64,000 nt of DNA from Candidatus Competibacteraceae bacterium (lineage in GTDB: Bacteria > Pseudomonadota > Gammaproteobacteria > Competibacterales > Competibacteraceae), in NCBI GenBank assembly GCA_003989085.1, contig RXIV01000001.1, positions 434,001 to 498,000 on the forward strand, in the 5' to 3' direction. The position numbers were made by a program, and so were the translations under genes. The stretch's first letter is position 1. The number at the start of each line of letters is the position of its first letter. The notes under the pieces are model-generated. The model was given only the letters and a program-made list of their open reading frames with translations, had not been told where the DNA came from and did no database searches. This document shows positions 1 to 8,575 of the stretch, piece by piece.

Positions 1-549
1 CAGGATGCCCTTGTGCATCCGCACCGGCTTCAAACCAGTTGGTTCGCCGATCAGCGCATGACGACCCAAGGGTTGTTTCGCTGCGGCCAGTGCGCGCGCC
101 CCAGCCATGCTGCTTTCCTCATCCGCTGTCGCCAGAATGATCAGCGGTTGGCGCAAATCGCTGGCCTGGAATTCCTGCGCTGCGTCCAGCGCCAGCGCCA
201 GAAACGCCTTCATATCCGCCGTTCCCAGCCCGTAAATCCGCTCGTCTGCCTCGATTCCGCCAAAGGGATCGAAACGCCAGCGTCCGGCGTCAAACGGTAC
301 GGTGTCGGTATGCCCGGCCAGTACCAGCCCGCCTGGCCCTGAACCCAGAGTGGCGATCAGATTAGCTTTATCCGGGCGCTCCGGCAGCGGCTCGATCCGC
401 ACCACAAACCCGGCTGATTCCAGCCAGTCCGCCAGCAGATCGATGACCGGGCGGTTACTCTGGTCAAACTGCGGTGACACGCTGCTGACCGAAGGGGTGG
501 CGATTAAGCGGCGAATACGCTCTAACAAGCGAGCGGGAGAAGTTGGCAT
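1..549 (-). CDS. argE: Acetylornithine deacetylase, N-terminal part (cut by window edge)
   Basis: Zinc-dependent M20-family peptidase that removes acetate from N-acetylornithine in arginine synthesis, in the cytoplasm. The first 183 residues are visible and the gene runs off the left edge. Motifs seen: HTDTVPFD (His80 and Asp82, metal ligand and its partner), GLGTADMK (Asp112, bridging metal ligand) and ATADEESS (Glu144-Glu145, general base and metal ligand). The spacing matches ArgE better than DapE, and the EPTGL/HKG stretch near the cut also fits ArgE. The ATG at 549 gives the usual N-terminus. It is divergent from the GNAT/C39 gene, with about 80 bp between them that must hold both promoters. 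DapE or another M20 deacylase is the alternative. Confidence 0.88.
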   Translation of the reverse strand, partial: MPTSPARLLERIRRLIATPSVSSVSPQFDQSNRPVIDLLADWLESAGFVVRIEPLPERPDKANLIATLGSGPGGLVLAGHTDTVPFDAGRWRFDPFGGIEADERIYGLGTADMKAFLALALDAAQEFQASDLRQPLIILATADEESSMAGARALAAAKQPLGRHALIGEPTGLKPVRMHKGIL

Positions 550-630
550 GATAGTTTCACTAGCGATAGCGGCTGCTACTGCACGATAATAACAATCCTC
601 CCGCCTGATCTGACAATTCCCTGAATCGCC

Positions 631-1758
631 ATGCTCCGCTGCGCCACTCTGGACGACATCCCGGCCCTGCTGGCGGTCGAAACCTGTTGTTTCACCAGCG
701 ATCGCCTGTCCCGCCGCAGCTTCCGCCACTTGCTGAGCCGTGGCAACGCCATCGCGTTGCTGGATGAACACGATGGGCGGCTGCGTGGCTATGTGTTGCT
801 GCTATTCTCCCGCAGTACATCGATAGCTCGGCTTTACTCCATTGCGGTTCATCCCGATTTTGCCCGGTGCGGGGTGGGTGCCCGGTTGCTGGAAGTCGCG
901 GAAACCGCTGCGCTGGAACGTGATTGCGTTTCCATGCGGCTGGAAATTCGCCGTGATAACCCCGCCTCACTGGCGCTGTTTCGCCGCCACGGCTACCGCC
1001 AGTTCAAGGAAGTCCCGGATTATTACGAAGACCAGATGGCCGCGCTGCGGTTCGAAAAGCGGTTGGCTCCACATCTGAAAGCCGAGTTGGTTACGGTGCC
1101 TTATTACCAGCAAACCCTTGATTTTACCTGTGGTCCAGCGGCGCTGATGATGGCCATGAAGGCGCTGGACCCGATGATTGATCTGAATCGCAGCTTGGAA
1201 TTGCGGTTGTGGCGCGAGGCCACGACTATTTTCATGACCTCTGGACACGGGGGCTGCGGCCCTTACGGACTGGCGCTGTCAGCCTACCGGCGCGGTTTCG
1301 ATCTGGAAATCCATGTCAATGAGGATGGTATTTTTCTGGTCGATTCAGTCCGTAGCCCGGAGAAGAAAGAAGTCATGCGGCTGGTGCAGGAGGACTGGAT
1401 CGAAGAACTACGTCACCTGCCGGTATTGCTCCACCGGGGCAGCCTGAGTGTGGACGAGTTGCGGCAAAAGGGTGAGGCGGGTGGCATTCCGCTGGTGTTG
1501 ATCAGCTCCTATCGCATTTATGGCGAACGCTTCCCGCACTGGGTGGTCGTCACCGGTTTCGACGATCACTACATTTACGTTCACGATCCACTGGTCAATA
1601 TCGACCAGGGCGCCACTATCGCCGATTCGGTAAACCTGCCGATCCCACACCGGGAGTTTCAGCGCATGGCCCGTTATGGCAAAGCTGCCCAGAAAGCCGT
1701 GCTGATTCTCTATCGATCTCGCCGCCAGCCCGAATCGGCTCCGCCATCACCGTTTTAA
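631..1758 (+). CDS. Bifunctional GNAT acetyltransferase / C39-like cysteine peptidase
   Basis: Two-domain protein of 375 residues. Residues about 1-145 are a RimI-like GNAT acetyltransferase; the acetyl-CoA loop is around residues 78-88 (ARCGVGARLLE), followed by the NPASLALFRRHGY motif. Residues about 150-360 resemble C39/papain-like peptidases (DUF3335): catalytic Cys167 in TCGPAAL, His303 in FPHWVVVTGF and Asp319 in HDP. The RimK-like ATP-grasp gene starts 42 bp downstream on the same strand, a pairing known in other proteobacteria though its substrate is unknown. Together they look like a peptide or protein tailoring unit (acetylation, ligation, cleavage). That role is inferred; the domain calls are firm. 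Confidence 0.85.
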   Translation: MLRCATLDDIPALLAVETCCFTSDRLSRRSFRHLLSRGNAIALLDEHDGRLRGYVLLLFSRSTSIARLYSIAVHPDFARCGVGARLLEVAETAALERDCVSMRLEIRRDNPASLALFRRHGYRQFKEVPDYYEDQMAALRFEKRLAPHLKAELVTVPYYQQTLDFTCGPAALMMAMKALDPMIDLNRSLELRLWREATTIFMTSGHGGCGPYGLALSAYRRGFDLEIHVNEDGIFLVDSVRSPEKKEVMRLVQEDWIEELRHLPVLLHRGSLSVDELRQKGEAGGIPLVLISSYRIYGERFPHWVVVTGFDDHYIYVHDPLVNIDQGATIADSVNLPIPHREFQRMARYGKAAQKAVLILYRSRRQPESAPPSPF

Positions 1759-1800
1759 CTTTGCTTACTTTCACGGCGTCAGGAGCGCCGATACAAGCCG

Positions 1801-3282
1801 ATGGCCGATCATATTATCCTGGTGGAAAACCCCACCGACTGGAAAGCCCATTTTCCCAATTTACCGGTGGTTGCCGCCAAGGATTATCTGGGCAAGCCGG
1901 AGTATTCCTCTGCCGGGCGCAACCTGCGTGTACTGAATCTTTGTCGTAGCTACCGCTATCTGAGTGTGGGCTATTACTGTTCGTTGCTGGCTGAGGCTCG
2001 TCGTCATCGGGTGATTCCCAGTGTCCGCACTTTGAATGATCTCAGTCGCAAATCCATTTACAGCCTCGACACCGAAGACCTGGATGATCAGGTACAGCAG
2101 GTATTGGGCAAACCCCGGCCTGGCTTTACTGCCACGGCCTTTGAACTGGATATTTACTTTGGTCAGTGTCCAGTCAAGGAAATGCAGGAACTGGCCCGGC
2201 AATTGTTCGACGCCTTTCGCTCGCCACTGCTGCGGGTGGAATTCAAGCTGCAAGGCAAATGGCGAATTGCTACGCTGAAAGCATTACACCTGCATTCATT
2301 ATCCGCCGAACAGGAAGAAATGTTCATGGCGGCGTTGACCACCTATCTTAACCGGCGCTGGCGTCAACCCCGGACGCGCAGCAATTACCGCTATGATCTG
2401 GCGATTCTGCATAATCCCAGAGAAACTTTGCCGCCTTCTAATCTCAAAGCGTTGCAACAGTTTATTAAGGCTGGACGGGAAGGCGGGGTCAATGTCGAAT
2501 TGATCGAGAAAAAAGATTACGGGCGGCTGGCGGAATTTGATGCGCTATTTATCCGTGAAACGACCGGTATCGATCATTACACCTACCAGTTTGCCAAAAA
2601 AGCAGAAAGCGAAGGCATGGTAGTCATTGATGATCCCGACTCCATTCTTAAATGCACCAACAAGGTTTATCTGGACGAGTTATTGCGAACACACCGTATT
2701 CGTACCCCTAAAACCGTCATCGTCCGCCGCGACAATCTGGAACGGGTTGATAGCGAAATTGCTTATCCAATTGTGCTAAAAATTCCTGATGGTTCATTCT
2801 CACGAGGGGTGTTTAAGGTTAATGACCGTTCTGAATTGATCGAGCAGGCTAGCAAGCTATTTAAATCATCTGATTTGGTCTTGGCGCAGGAATTTCTCTA
2901 CACTGAATTTGACTGGCGAGTGGGTATTCTTAATAAAACTCCGCTGTTTGTGTGTCAGTATTTCATGTCAAAGGAACATTGGCAGATTTACAATCATCAA
3001 ACTGGCCAGAAGTCCGGTATCCGTGAGGGCGACTCCAAAACATTTCGAGTGGATGATGCGCCGGAGATCGTGATTAAGACCGCGCTGAAAGCCGCTGGTC
3101 TGATTGGCAGTGGTTTTTACGGGGTAGATTTAAAACAGACGGCCAAAGGCGTAGTTGTTATTGAGATCAATGACAATCCTAATGTTGACCAAGGTATTGA
3201 AGATGCCGTGCTGAAGGAAGATCTGTACCGCCGGATTGTGGAAGATTTTGTCTGGCGGCTAGACCGAAAACGCGGGAAGTGA
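1801..3282 (+). CDS. RimK-family ATP-grasp protein
   Basis: 493-residue protein. The C-terminal half (about 285-490) carries ATP-grasp features: the lid/ATP lysines in YPIVLKIPDGSFSRGVFKV, AQEFLYTEFDWRVGIL, and the metal-binding VVIEINDNPNVDQGIED. The N-terminal half (about 1-200) is the extra domain typical of long RimK family proteins, absent from the 300-residue E. coli RimK. ATP-grasp enzymes form amide bonds between a carboxylate and an amine; RimK itself adds glutamates to ribosomal protein S6. Start ATG 1801 has AGGAG at 1781-1785, a long spacing of 15, so the start is a little uncertain. It probably shares a transcript with the GNAT/C39 gene. The substrate is unknown. Confidence 0.85.
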   Translation: MADHIILVENPTDWKAHFPNLPVVAAKDYLGKPEYSSAGRNLRVLNLCRSYRYLSVGYYCSLLAEARRHRVIPSVRTLNDLSRKSIYSLDTEDLDDQVQQVLGKPRPGFTATAFELDIYFGQCPVKEMQELARQLFDAFRSPLLRVEFKLQGKWRIATLKALHLHSLSAEQEEMFMAALTTYLNRRWRQPRTRSNYRYDLAILHNPRETLPPSNLKALQQFIKAGREGGVNVELIEKKDYGRLAEFDALFIRETTGIDHYTYQFAKKAESEGMVVIDDPDSILKCTNKVYLDELLRTHRIRTPKTVIVRRDNLERVDSEIAYPIVLKIPDGSFSRGVFKVNDRSELIEQASKLFKSSDLVLAQEFLYTEFDWRVGILNKTPLFVCQYFMSKEHWQIYNHQTGQKSGIREGDSKTFRVDDAPEIVIKTALKAAGLIGSGFYGVDLKQTAKGVVVIEINDNPNVDQGIEDAVLKEDLYRRIVEDFVWRLDRKRGK

Positions 3283-3312
3283 GATTAAAGATGCTTGGCT
3301 TTTAATCTGATT
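3282..3312. terminator. Weak hairpin between convergent genes
   Basis: Inverted repeat AGATTAAA (3282-3289) / TTTAATCT (3301-3308) with an 11-nt loop, overlapping the end of the RimK-like gene and lying before the convergent DMT gene. It has a T-rich tail but no clean T run, so terminator activity is only possible. Confidence 0.35.
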
Positions 3313-3342
3313 TATTTCCGTGTGTTCCTATAGAGAGCGGGG

Positions 3343-4272
3343 TCACAACGGACGGCGGCCAAGCACCGTTGCCAGATAAATCCCCAGTGCAATGAACGCA
3401 ATGCCAATGCCGTGAAACCCATGAAGTCGTTCGCCTAAAAAGATCATCGACAGCACCGCACCGAAAGCTGGCATTAAGTGCAAAAACTGACCGGTGCGAT
3501 TAGCGCCCAGCTCCGCAACTGCCCTGTTCCAGAAAATGTAGGCCAGAATCGATGGAAATAGCGCCAGGTATAAAATGCTGCCTACCGTCGTGGTATTGAC
3601 CACAAACCCCTGTCTGTGCGCTAAATCCCAACCATACAACGGCGTCAAGATGATGATGCCAATCAACATGGTCGCCGCCTGGAAAGATAATGGCTTGAGT
3701 TTAGCCGGTCGCCAGCGCAAGCCGACTGAATACAACGCCCAACTGAGCACCGCTGCCAGAATCCATAGATCACCGGTGTTGAACTGCCGCGCTAACAGTG
3801 TTTCAAAATGCCCCTGGCTTATAATCACCAGCACGCCAGTCAGTGATACGCCAATGCCCAACGCCTGCCAAGCAGTCACAGTCTGACGCAAGAGCACGAA
3901 TGAGATGGCTACAATCAATACCGGCGTTACCGACAGCATGATCACGGCGTTTGTTGCTGTGGTTGTTTGCAGGCCAATGTAGACAAAAGTGTTGAAATTG
4001 ACAACGCCAAGGATGCTAAGCAGCAGTAGAATTGCCCAATGCCGTAGCAGTAATGGTGCTTGATCGCGCAGTGAGGTCCAGACAAACGGTAGCAGAATCG
4101 CCAAGGCCAGCGCCCAGCGCCAGAATGATAATGTGAATGGTGTAAAGACTGTATGCACCGCCCGACCTAATACAAAATTGCCGGACCAGAACAGCGTCGT
4201 CAGCACCAGCAGTAGGTATGGCGATGGATGCCAGAAAGTCGGGACTTTAATCATGAATTGGGAGAATTCCAT
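3343..4272 (-). CDS. DMT-superfamily transporter (EamA family)
   Basis: 309-residue integral membrane protein with about ten hydrophobic segments arranged as two five-helix EamA repeats, as in drug/metabolite exporters such as RhaT/YdcZ relatives. Visible family marks are FWSGNFVLGR in helix 1 and PVLIVAISFVLLRQ near the end of the first repeat; the second repeat carries AYIFWNRAVAELGANR and the typical PAFGAVLSMIFLGERL ending. The substrate cannot be read from sequence. It lies 24 bp downstream of the sugar ABC permease on the same strand, so it may be co-transcribed with it, although the two are not functionally linked in known systems. No convincing ribosome site precedes the ATG at 4272; Met7 (4254) is an alternative start. 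Confidence 0.85.
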   Translation of the reverse strand: MEFSQFMIKVPTFWHPSPYLLLVLTTLFWSGNFVLGRAVHTVFTPFTLSFWRWALALAILLPFVWTSLRDQAPLLLRHWAILLLLSILGVVNFNTFVYIGLQTTTATNAVIMLSVTPVLIVAISFVLLRQTVTAWQALGIGVSLTGVLVIISQGHFETLLARQFNTGDLWILAAVLSWALYSVGLRWRPAKLKPLSFQAATMLIGIIILTPLYGWDLAHRQGFVVNTTTVGSILYLALFPSILAYIFWNRAVAELGANRTGQFLHLMPAFGAVLSMIFLGERLHGFHGIGIAFIALGIYLATVLGRRPL

Positions 4273-4296
4273 TGCGATGAAACGTCGGCTTGGACT

Positions 4297-5184
4297 TCAG
4301 TTCGTGTTCCGCCGTAGTCTTAATTGTAGTGCAGTCGCAGCCAGAATCAGTGCAAATAGCACAAAGGCTATCGCTGAGGCATAGCCCATGTTCCACCAGC
4401 GAAACCCTTCTTCATACATCAATAATACGATGCTGACGGTGCTATTGGCTGGGCCGCCCTGGGTCATGACATACGGCTCGGCGAACACCTGGAAATAGCC
4501 AATGACAGTCATCAGCGCCACCAGCAGGAAAGTCGGCCCCAATAATGGCAGGGTGATATAGCGAAACTGCCGCCAAGCGCCTGCTCCGTCAATTTGCGCT
4601 GCTTCGTAAAGAGTGACCGGAATATTTTGCATACCAGCAATGAAAATAATCATGTTAAAGCCAAAATTTTTCCAGATCGCCATCAGAATGAGCGCCGGCA
4701 TTGCCCAATGTGGATCACCAAGCCAGTCAATCGGTTCCACGCCCAATAGACTCAATCCGTAATTGATTAATCCATAGCGAGGATGGTAGAGATAACGCCA
4801 CACCACCGCCACCGCCACCAGGGTCGTGACTACGGGCAGAAAGAATAAAGTGCGGAATAGGCTGGGAAAACGGGTGAGACGAGAATTAACCAGTAGTGCC
4901 GCACTGAGTGAAACTGCCACCGATAATGGCCCACCGATCATCACGAAGTAAAATGTATTGGCAAGTGCTGTCCAGAATAACGGACTTTGTAGCAGTTGCT
5001 GGTAATTATTGAAGCCAATAAAGCGTAACCGGTTCAAATCACCTAGAGCGTAGATATCGAAATCGGTGAAACTTAATAGCAGCGCTGCGATGACCGGCAG
5101 GAAGAAAAATACCGTGATTAACAATAACGCCGGGGTGAGAAAAGCCCAGCCGCTCAAGGCCATTCGCCGCTCGTAGCCAATCAT
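4297..5184 (-). CDS. Sugar ABC transporter permease (MalF/UgpA-like)
   Basis: 295-residue inner-membrane permease with six predicted helices. The EAA loop that docks the ATPase is seen as LYEAAQIDGAGAWRQFRYITLP (given here in part: EAAQIDGAGAW then ITLPLL). It belongs to the MalF/UgpA class of carbohydrate uptake permeases. The ATG overlaps the stop of the binding-protein gene by 4 bp (5181-5184), so the two are translationally coupled. A MalG/UgpE-type second permease and an ATPase normally follow; neither is present, and the next gene downstream is an unrelated DMT transporter. A functional importer would need subunits encoded elsewhere. Confidence 0.9.
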   Translation of the reverse strand: MIGYERRMALSGWAFLTPALLLITVFFFLPVIAALLLSFTDFDIYALGDLNRLRFIGFNNYQQLLQSPLFWTALANTFYFVMIGGPLSVAVSLSAALLVNSRLTRFPSLFRTLFFLPVVTTLVAVAVVWRYLYHPRYGLINYGLSLLGVEPIDWLGDPHWAMPALILMAIWKNFGFNMIIFIAGMQNIPVTLYEAAQIDGAGAWRQFRYITLPLLGPTFLLVALMTVIGYFQVFAEPYVMTQGGPANSTVSIVLLMYEEGFRWWNMGYASAIAFVLFALILAATALQLRLRRNTN

Positions 5185-6500
5185 GGCGCCATTCCTCGCC
5201 CAATCAACCAGCGCCGCTTTTCCAGAATCCGGTCAACATCTTGATTGAGCGCTGCCAACGCCTCGTCCACACCTAACTGCTTGCGCACCGCCTGTTCTGC
5301 ATAGTAGGCAATCCGCTGGGCGATCCGCTCCCATTCAGGAATCGGCGGGGTTGGCCGAATCTGTCGTAATTGTTCCCGGAATGCCTGGACCTGCTGGTTA
5401 CTAGCCAGCGCCGGGTCAGCCCAGGCCAATTGACGAGCCGGCAGATCGCCGGTCAATTGATAGAACCGGGCCTGCTGTTCCGGCTCGGCCAGAAACTCCA
5501 GGAGTTTCCAGGCGGCTTCCTGCCGGGGTGACGCTCGGCTGATCGCCAGACTGGCCCCGCCCGCTAGTGAAACGCCCACCGCCGGTTTCATCTCCAATAC
5601 CGCCCCCGTTGTCGAAAGCGCGGCGGCATCAGTCCAGAACGGCAACGGTGCGGTCATCCATTTGCCCTGCATCGCTGCAGGCAACCGCCGTCCAAACTCG
5701 CCGATATTCCACGGCCCGCTGACATAGACAGCAAAAGCGCCATTGGCGAATTCCTGATAGAGATTCGCCATCTGGCTATTACTCACCGGCGGCGCTAATC
5801 CCTGCTCAAATAGACTGAGATAGAACGCGAACGCCTCGCGGAACCGGGGGTTCTGAAAGTCGCCGTATTGATCTTGGTCTCGCAACAGGGTTGCGCCGCG
5901 TTGCAGCGCCAGAATCACTGGTAATTGCCATTCGTTGATCGGCAGCAGAATAGCGTAGCGTCCCTCGCCGCCGAGATTTTTTAACGCCATCATTGCCCGC
6001 AGCCACTCGTTCCAGGTCAGCAGCGGCTGGGTGAAACCGGCAGTGGCTAGCAGGTCAGTCCGGTAGAAGAACAGTCGGGTGTCCACATACCAGGGCAGGG
6101 CATAGGTCTGCCCATTTAACCGGTTGGCGGCGAGAATGCCGGGGAAGTAGTCGGCCAGCGCCGGGGCTGGCCCGGTGTGCAACCACTTGTCGAGCGGCTC
6201 AATTGCCCGCAGGGCGACGAATTCAGGAATCCAGGTATTGCCCAGTTGGAACAGATCCGGCATCACCTCGCCGGCGTAGGCGGTCAGCAGCTTTTCATGC
6301 GCTGCGCTCCAGGGCAATGGTTGCACTCGCACCCGCAGACCGGGGTGCCGGCGTTCGAACTCTGGCACCAGCGCTTGCACCCGTTCGCCTTCCTGGCCCA
6401 TCGCCCAGAACTGGATGATCGTTGTCTGGTCAGCGGTGGAGTCACAACCTGCCAGCCAGAGCAACGGGAAGAGGAGGATAAAAAACAGGCAGCGGGACAT
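5181..6500 (-). CDS. Extracellular sugar-binding lipoprotein of ABC transporter
   Basis: Family 1 solute-binding protein (MalE/UgpB type), 439 residues from the chosen start, that captures sugar or a sugar-phosphate derivative in the periplasm. From ATG 6500 the N-terminus is a lipoprotein signal (MSRCLFFILLFPLLWLAGC) with lipobox LAGC, which fixes the start better than the upstream in-frame ATGs at 6626-6632 and 6575. Typical marks are the ALPWYVDTRLFFYRTDLL segment, GAFAVYVSGPWNIGEF, and GGASLAISRASPRQEAAWKLLEFL. It overlaps its permease by 4 bp. The substrate is not predictable. Its promoter must lie in or near the start of the divergent fmdB-like gene. Confidence 0.88.
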   Translation of the reverse strand: MSRCLFFILLFPLLWLAGCDSTADQTTIIQFWAMGQEGERVQALVPEFERRHPGLRVRVQPLPWSAAHEKLLTAYAGEVMPDLFQLGNTWIPEFVALRAIEPLDKWLHTGPAPALADYFPGILAANRLNGQTYALPWYVDTRLFFYRTDLLATAGFTQPLLTWNEWLRAMMALKNLGGEGRYAILLPINEWQLPVILALQRGATLLRDQDQYGDFQNPRFREAFAFYLSLFEQGLAPPVSNSQMANLYQEFANGAFAVYVSGPWNIGEFGRRLPAAMQGKWMTAPLPFWTDAAALSTTGAVLEMKPAVGVSLAGGASLAISRASPRQEAAWKLLEFLAEPEQQARFYQLTGDLPARQLAWADPALASNQQVQAFREQLRQIRPTPPIPEWERIAQRIAYYAEQAVRKQLGVDEALAALNQDVDRILEKRRWLIGRGMAP

Positions 6501-6624
6501 ATTGAGCAGTTTAACCGCGATTGTGCCGAGGAGTAATTGCAAAGAGGGCTTGAAAACCGTCTGAGTTATCTCCATAAAGGCCGGTGAAGATGTTGAATCA
6601 ATCCGATGGTCCTTGAGGTGTCCC

Positions 6625-6918
6625 ATGCCCATTTACGAATACCGTTGCCAGTCCTGCGATCACGAACTGGAAGTCTTGCAGAAACTGAGTGACCCAGAAT
6701 TGCGCGACTGCCCCAGTTGCGGCCAGCCGGAGCTGAAGAAGCTGATTTCGGCGGTTGGATTTCGGCTCAAGGGCAGCGGATGGTATGAGACCGATTTCAA
6801 AAGCGGTAATCAGAGGAATTTGGCCAAGAGCGAAGCCGCTGCATCTAGCGACAGCGCATCGGGTGGGACCTGCGCGGGCGCTGGTGGATGTGGGGCTTGC
6901 CCAGCGCCCGCGACCTGA
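6625..6918 (+). CDS. FmdB-family zinc ribbon protein
   Basis: 97-residue protein with an N-terminal zinc ribbon: MPIYEYRC.SC then DCPSCG, giving two CxxC knuckles at about residues 8-11 and 29-32. This is the FmdB/putative regulatory protein family, named after the formamidase regulator of Methylophilus but of unsettled function. The C-terminal tail is low complexity (Ala, Ser, Gly) with three more cysteines in GGTCAGAGGCGACPAPAT, common in this family. ATG 6625 is preceded by GAGGTG at 6615-6620. In many proteobacteria this gene precedes aspS; here aspS is 40 kb away. It is divergent from the sugar-binding lipoprotein gene. Confidence 0.85.
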   Translation: MPIYEYRCQSCDHELEVLQKLSDPELRDCPSCGQPELKKLISAVGFRLKGSGWYETDFKSGNQRNLAKSEAAASSDSASGGTCAGAGGCGACPAPAT

Positions 6919-6946
6919 AGAAGCGGCGCAACGCTGGCGGGCGCGG

Positions 6947-7432
6947 TCAGGGCGTGGTTGTTCTGGCCGAATTGCCGGCCCAGGGCATGATCGGCACCGC
7001 CGATATGGAGTTCTTCGGCGAGCCTTCCACCAGCTTGTCGCTATAGACCAGATACACCAGCGTATTACGTTTCTGGTCGAGAAACCGCACGACCCGCAGC
7101 TTCTTGAACAGCAGCGAACGGCTTTCAGTAAAGACCGCTTCGCCGTCCTTGAATTTCTCCTTGATGGTTATCGGCCCGATCTGACGGCAGGCGATGGAGG
7201 CATCCGAGCTGTCTTCGGCCAAGCCCAGGCTGCCCTTGATGCCGCCGGTGCGCGAACGGCTGACATAACACGTTATCCCGTCAATTTTGGGATCGTCGAA
7301 GGCTTCAATCACGATTTTATGATTGGCCCCCAGCCACTGAAACGCGGTATCCACACTGCCGATTTCCTGGGCGTTCGCCCCCAGGATGACGCCGAGCAGT
7401 CCGCCCCACCACCACCAACGCTTCTTTATCAT
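6947..7432 (-). CDS. creA: CreA family periplasmic protein
   Basis: 161-residue protein of the CreA family (function unknown, periplasmic, widely conserved in proteobacteria). The signal peptide from ATG 7432 is short, with an odd run of four tryptophans (KKRWWWWGG) and likely cleavage after ANA. Family motifs follow: [52 protein letters not shown] and [23 protein letters not shown]. The start has GGAG nine bases upstream, so it is preferred over the in-frame codon at 7468. It is convergent with the fmdB-like gene, with 28 bp between them. Confidence 0.9.
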   Translation of the reverse strand: MIKKRWWWWGGLLGVILGANAQEIGSVDTAFQWLGANHKIVIEAFDDPKIDGITCYVSRSRTGGIKGSLGLAEDSSDASIACRQIGPITIKEKFKDGEAVFTESRSLLFKKLRVVRFLDQKRNTLVYLVYSDKLVEGSPKNSISAVPIMPWAGNSARTTTP

Positions 7433-7483
7433 CGAGAGATCTCCAGCAGTTTCAGCGCCTCTGTCCATGACCAGCGCAATTGT

Positions 7484-8323
7484 TTAAGGCTGGTTCTGTA
7501 GCTGGAAACGCATGGACAGGTCAACCGCCCGCACGTCCTTAGTCAGCCCGCCGATAGAAATGTAATCGACGCCGGTGGCGGCAATTTGGCGCACAGTGTC
7601 GAAATTGACATTGCCCGAGGCTTCTAGCTTGAGCTGATGGGCGGTGATCCTTACCGCCTCGCGCATCGCCGCTAGATCAAAATTATCCAGCATCACGATG
7701 TCGGGCTGGGCAACCAGTGCTTCTTGCAATTCCGCCAGGTTTTCCACTTCCACTTCAACGGTCACGCCGGGATGGAGCCGGCGGGCCGTCGCAATGGCTT
7801 CGCTGATCGATCCGGCAGCCATGATGTGGTTTTCCTTGATCAGCACCGCATCAAACAGGCCGATGCGGTGGTTCTGGCACCCGCCGCAGCGCACCGCGTA
7901 CTTCTGGGCCAGCCGCAGACCAGGGAGGGTTTTGCGGGTGTCAAGAATGGTCGCGCCGGAGCCGGCGACTGCGTCGGCAAAGCGGCGCGCCAAGGTAGCA
8001 ACTCCAGACAAGAGTTGCAGAAAATTCAGCGCAGTGCGCTCGCCAGTCAATAAGGGACGGGCGGGGCCGCGCAAGGTACAGAGCAACTGATCAGGGGTAA
8101 TGCGGTCACCATCCGCTGCCTGCCACGCAACATGGATGCCCGGGTCGAGTTGCTGGAAAACGGCATCGAACCAGGCCGCGCCGCACAACACCGCATGTTC
8201 ACGACTGATGACTGTGGCTTCGGTTTGGGCGGACTCCGGGATCAGGGCGGCGGTCAGATCGCCGTTGCCGATGTCCTCGGCCAGCGCCAGAGCGACCGTG
8301 GGGTTGGGATCGGGCGGGGTCAT
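7484..8323 (-). CDS. nadC: Nicotinate-nucleotide pyrophosphorylase (quinolinate phosphoribosyltransferase)
   Basis: Cytoplasmic enzyme that joins quinolinate to PRPP, releasing CO2 and pyrophosphate, to give nicotinate mononucleotide in de novo NAD synthesis. It has 279 residues, the normal size. Seen: [15 protein letters not shown] at the start, [30 protein letters not shown] (catalytic Arg/Lys), [23 protein letters not shown] and the C-terminal [17 protein letters not shown] 8323 has GAGGA just upstream, which rejects a longer in-frame extension to 8617. It sits 51 bp upstream of creA on the same strand and may be co-transcribed with it. nadA and nadB are not in the window. Confidence 0.95.
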   Translation of the reverse strand: MTPPDPNPTVALALAEDIGNGDLTAALIPESAQTEATVISREHAVLCGAAWFDAVFQQLDPGIHVAWQAADGDRITPDQLLCTLRGPARPLLTGERTALNFLQLLSGVATLARRFADAVAGSGATILDTRKTLPGLRLAQKYAVRCGGCQNHRIGLFDAVLIKENHIMAAGSISEAIATARRLHPGVTVEVEVENLAELQEALVAQPDIVMLDNFDLAAMREAVRITAHQLKLEASGNVNFDTVRQIAATGVDYISIGGLTKDVRAVDLSMRFQLQNQP

Positions 8324-8575
8324 TGGTGGTTCCTCAGAATGAATATCAAAGACGCAGTATATCCAGATATTAGGAATCCAGAGCGTGGGAATCCGGGTGG
8401 GATGGTGAAAGCGCCGTAGGTGGGCGCCAGGCCAGCGTAAAACCAGCATATTGATTTCCAGAACGCTAAAATAGGCGGCGAAGCAACGGCTCAAAACTGC
8501 TGGGGGATCTATTGACCTCCTCCCCGCGCCCTCCCTCTCCGGCCTAAGGGCCAAGGTTTCTCGCGGAAAATTCTG

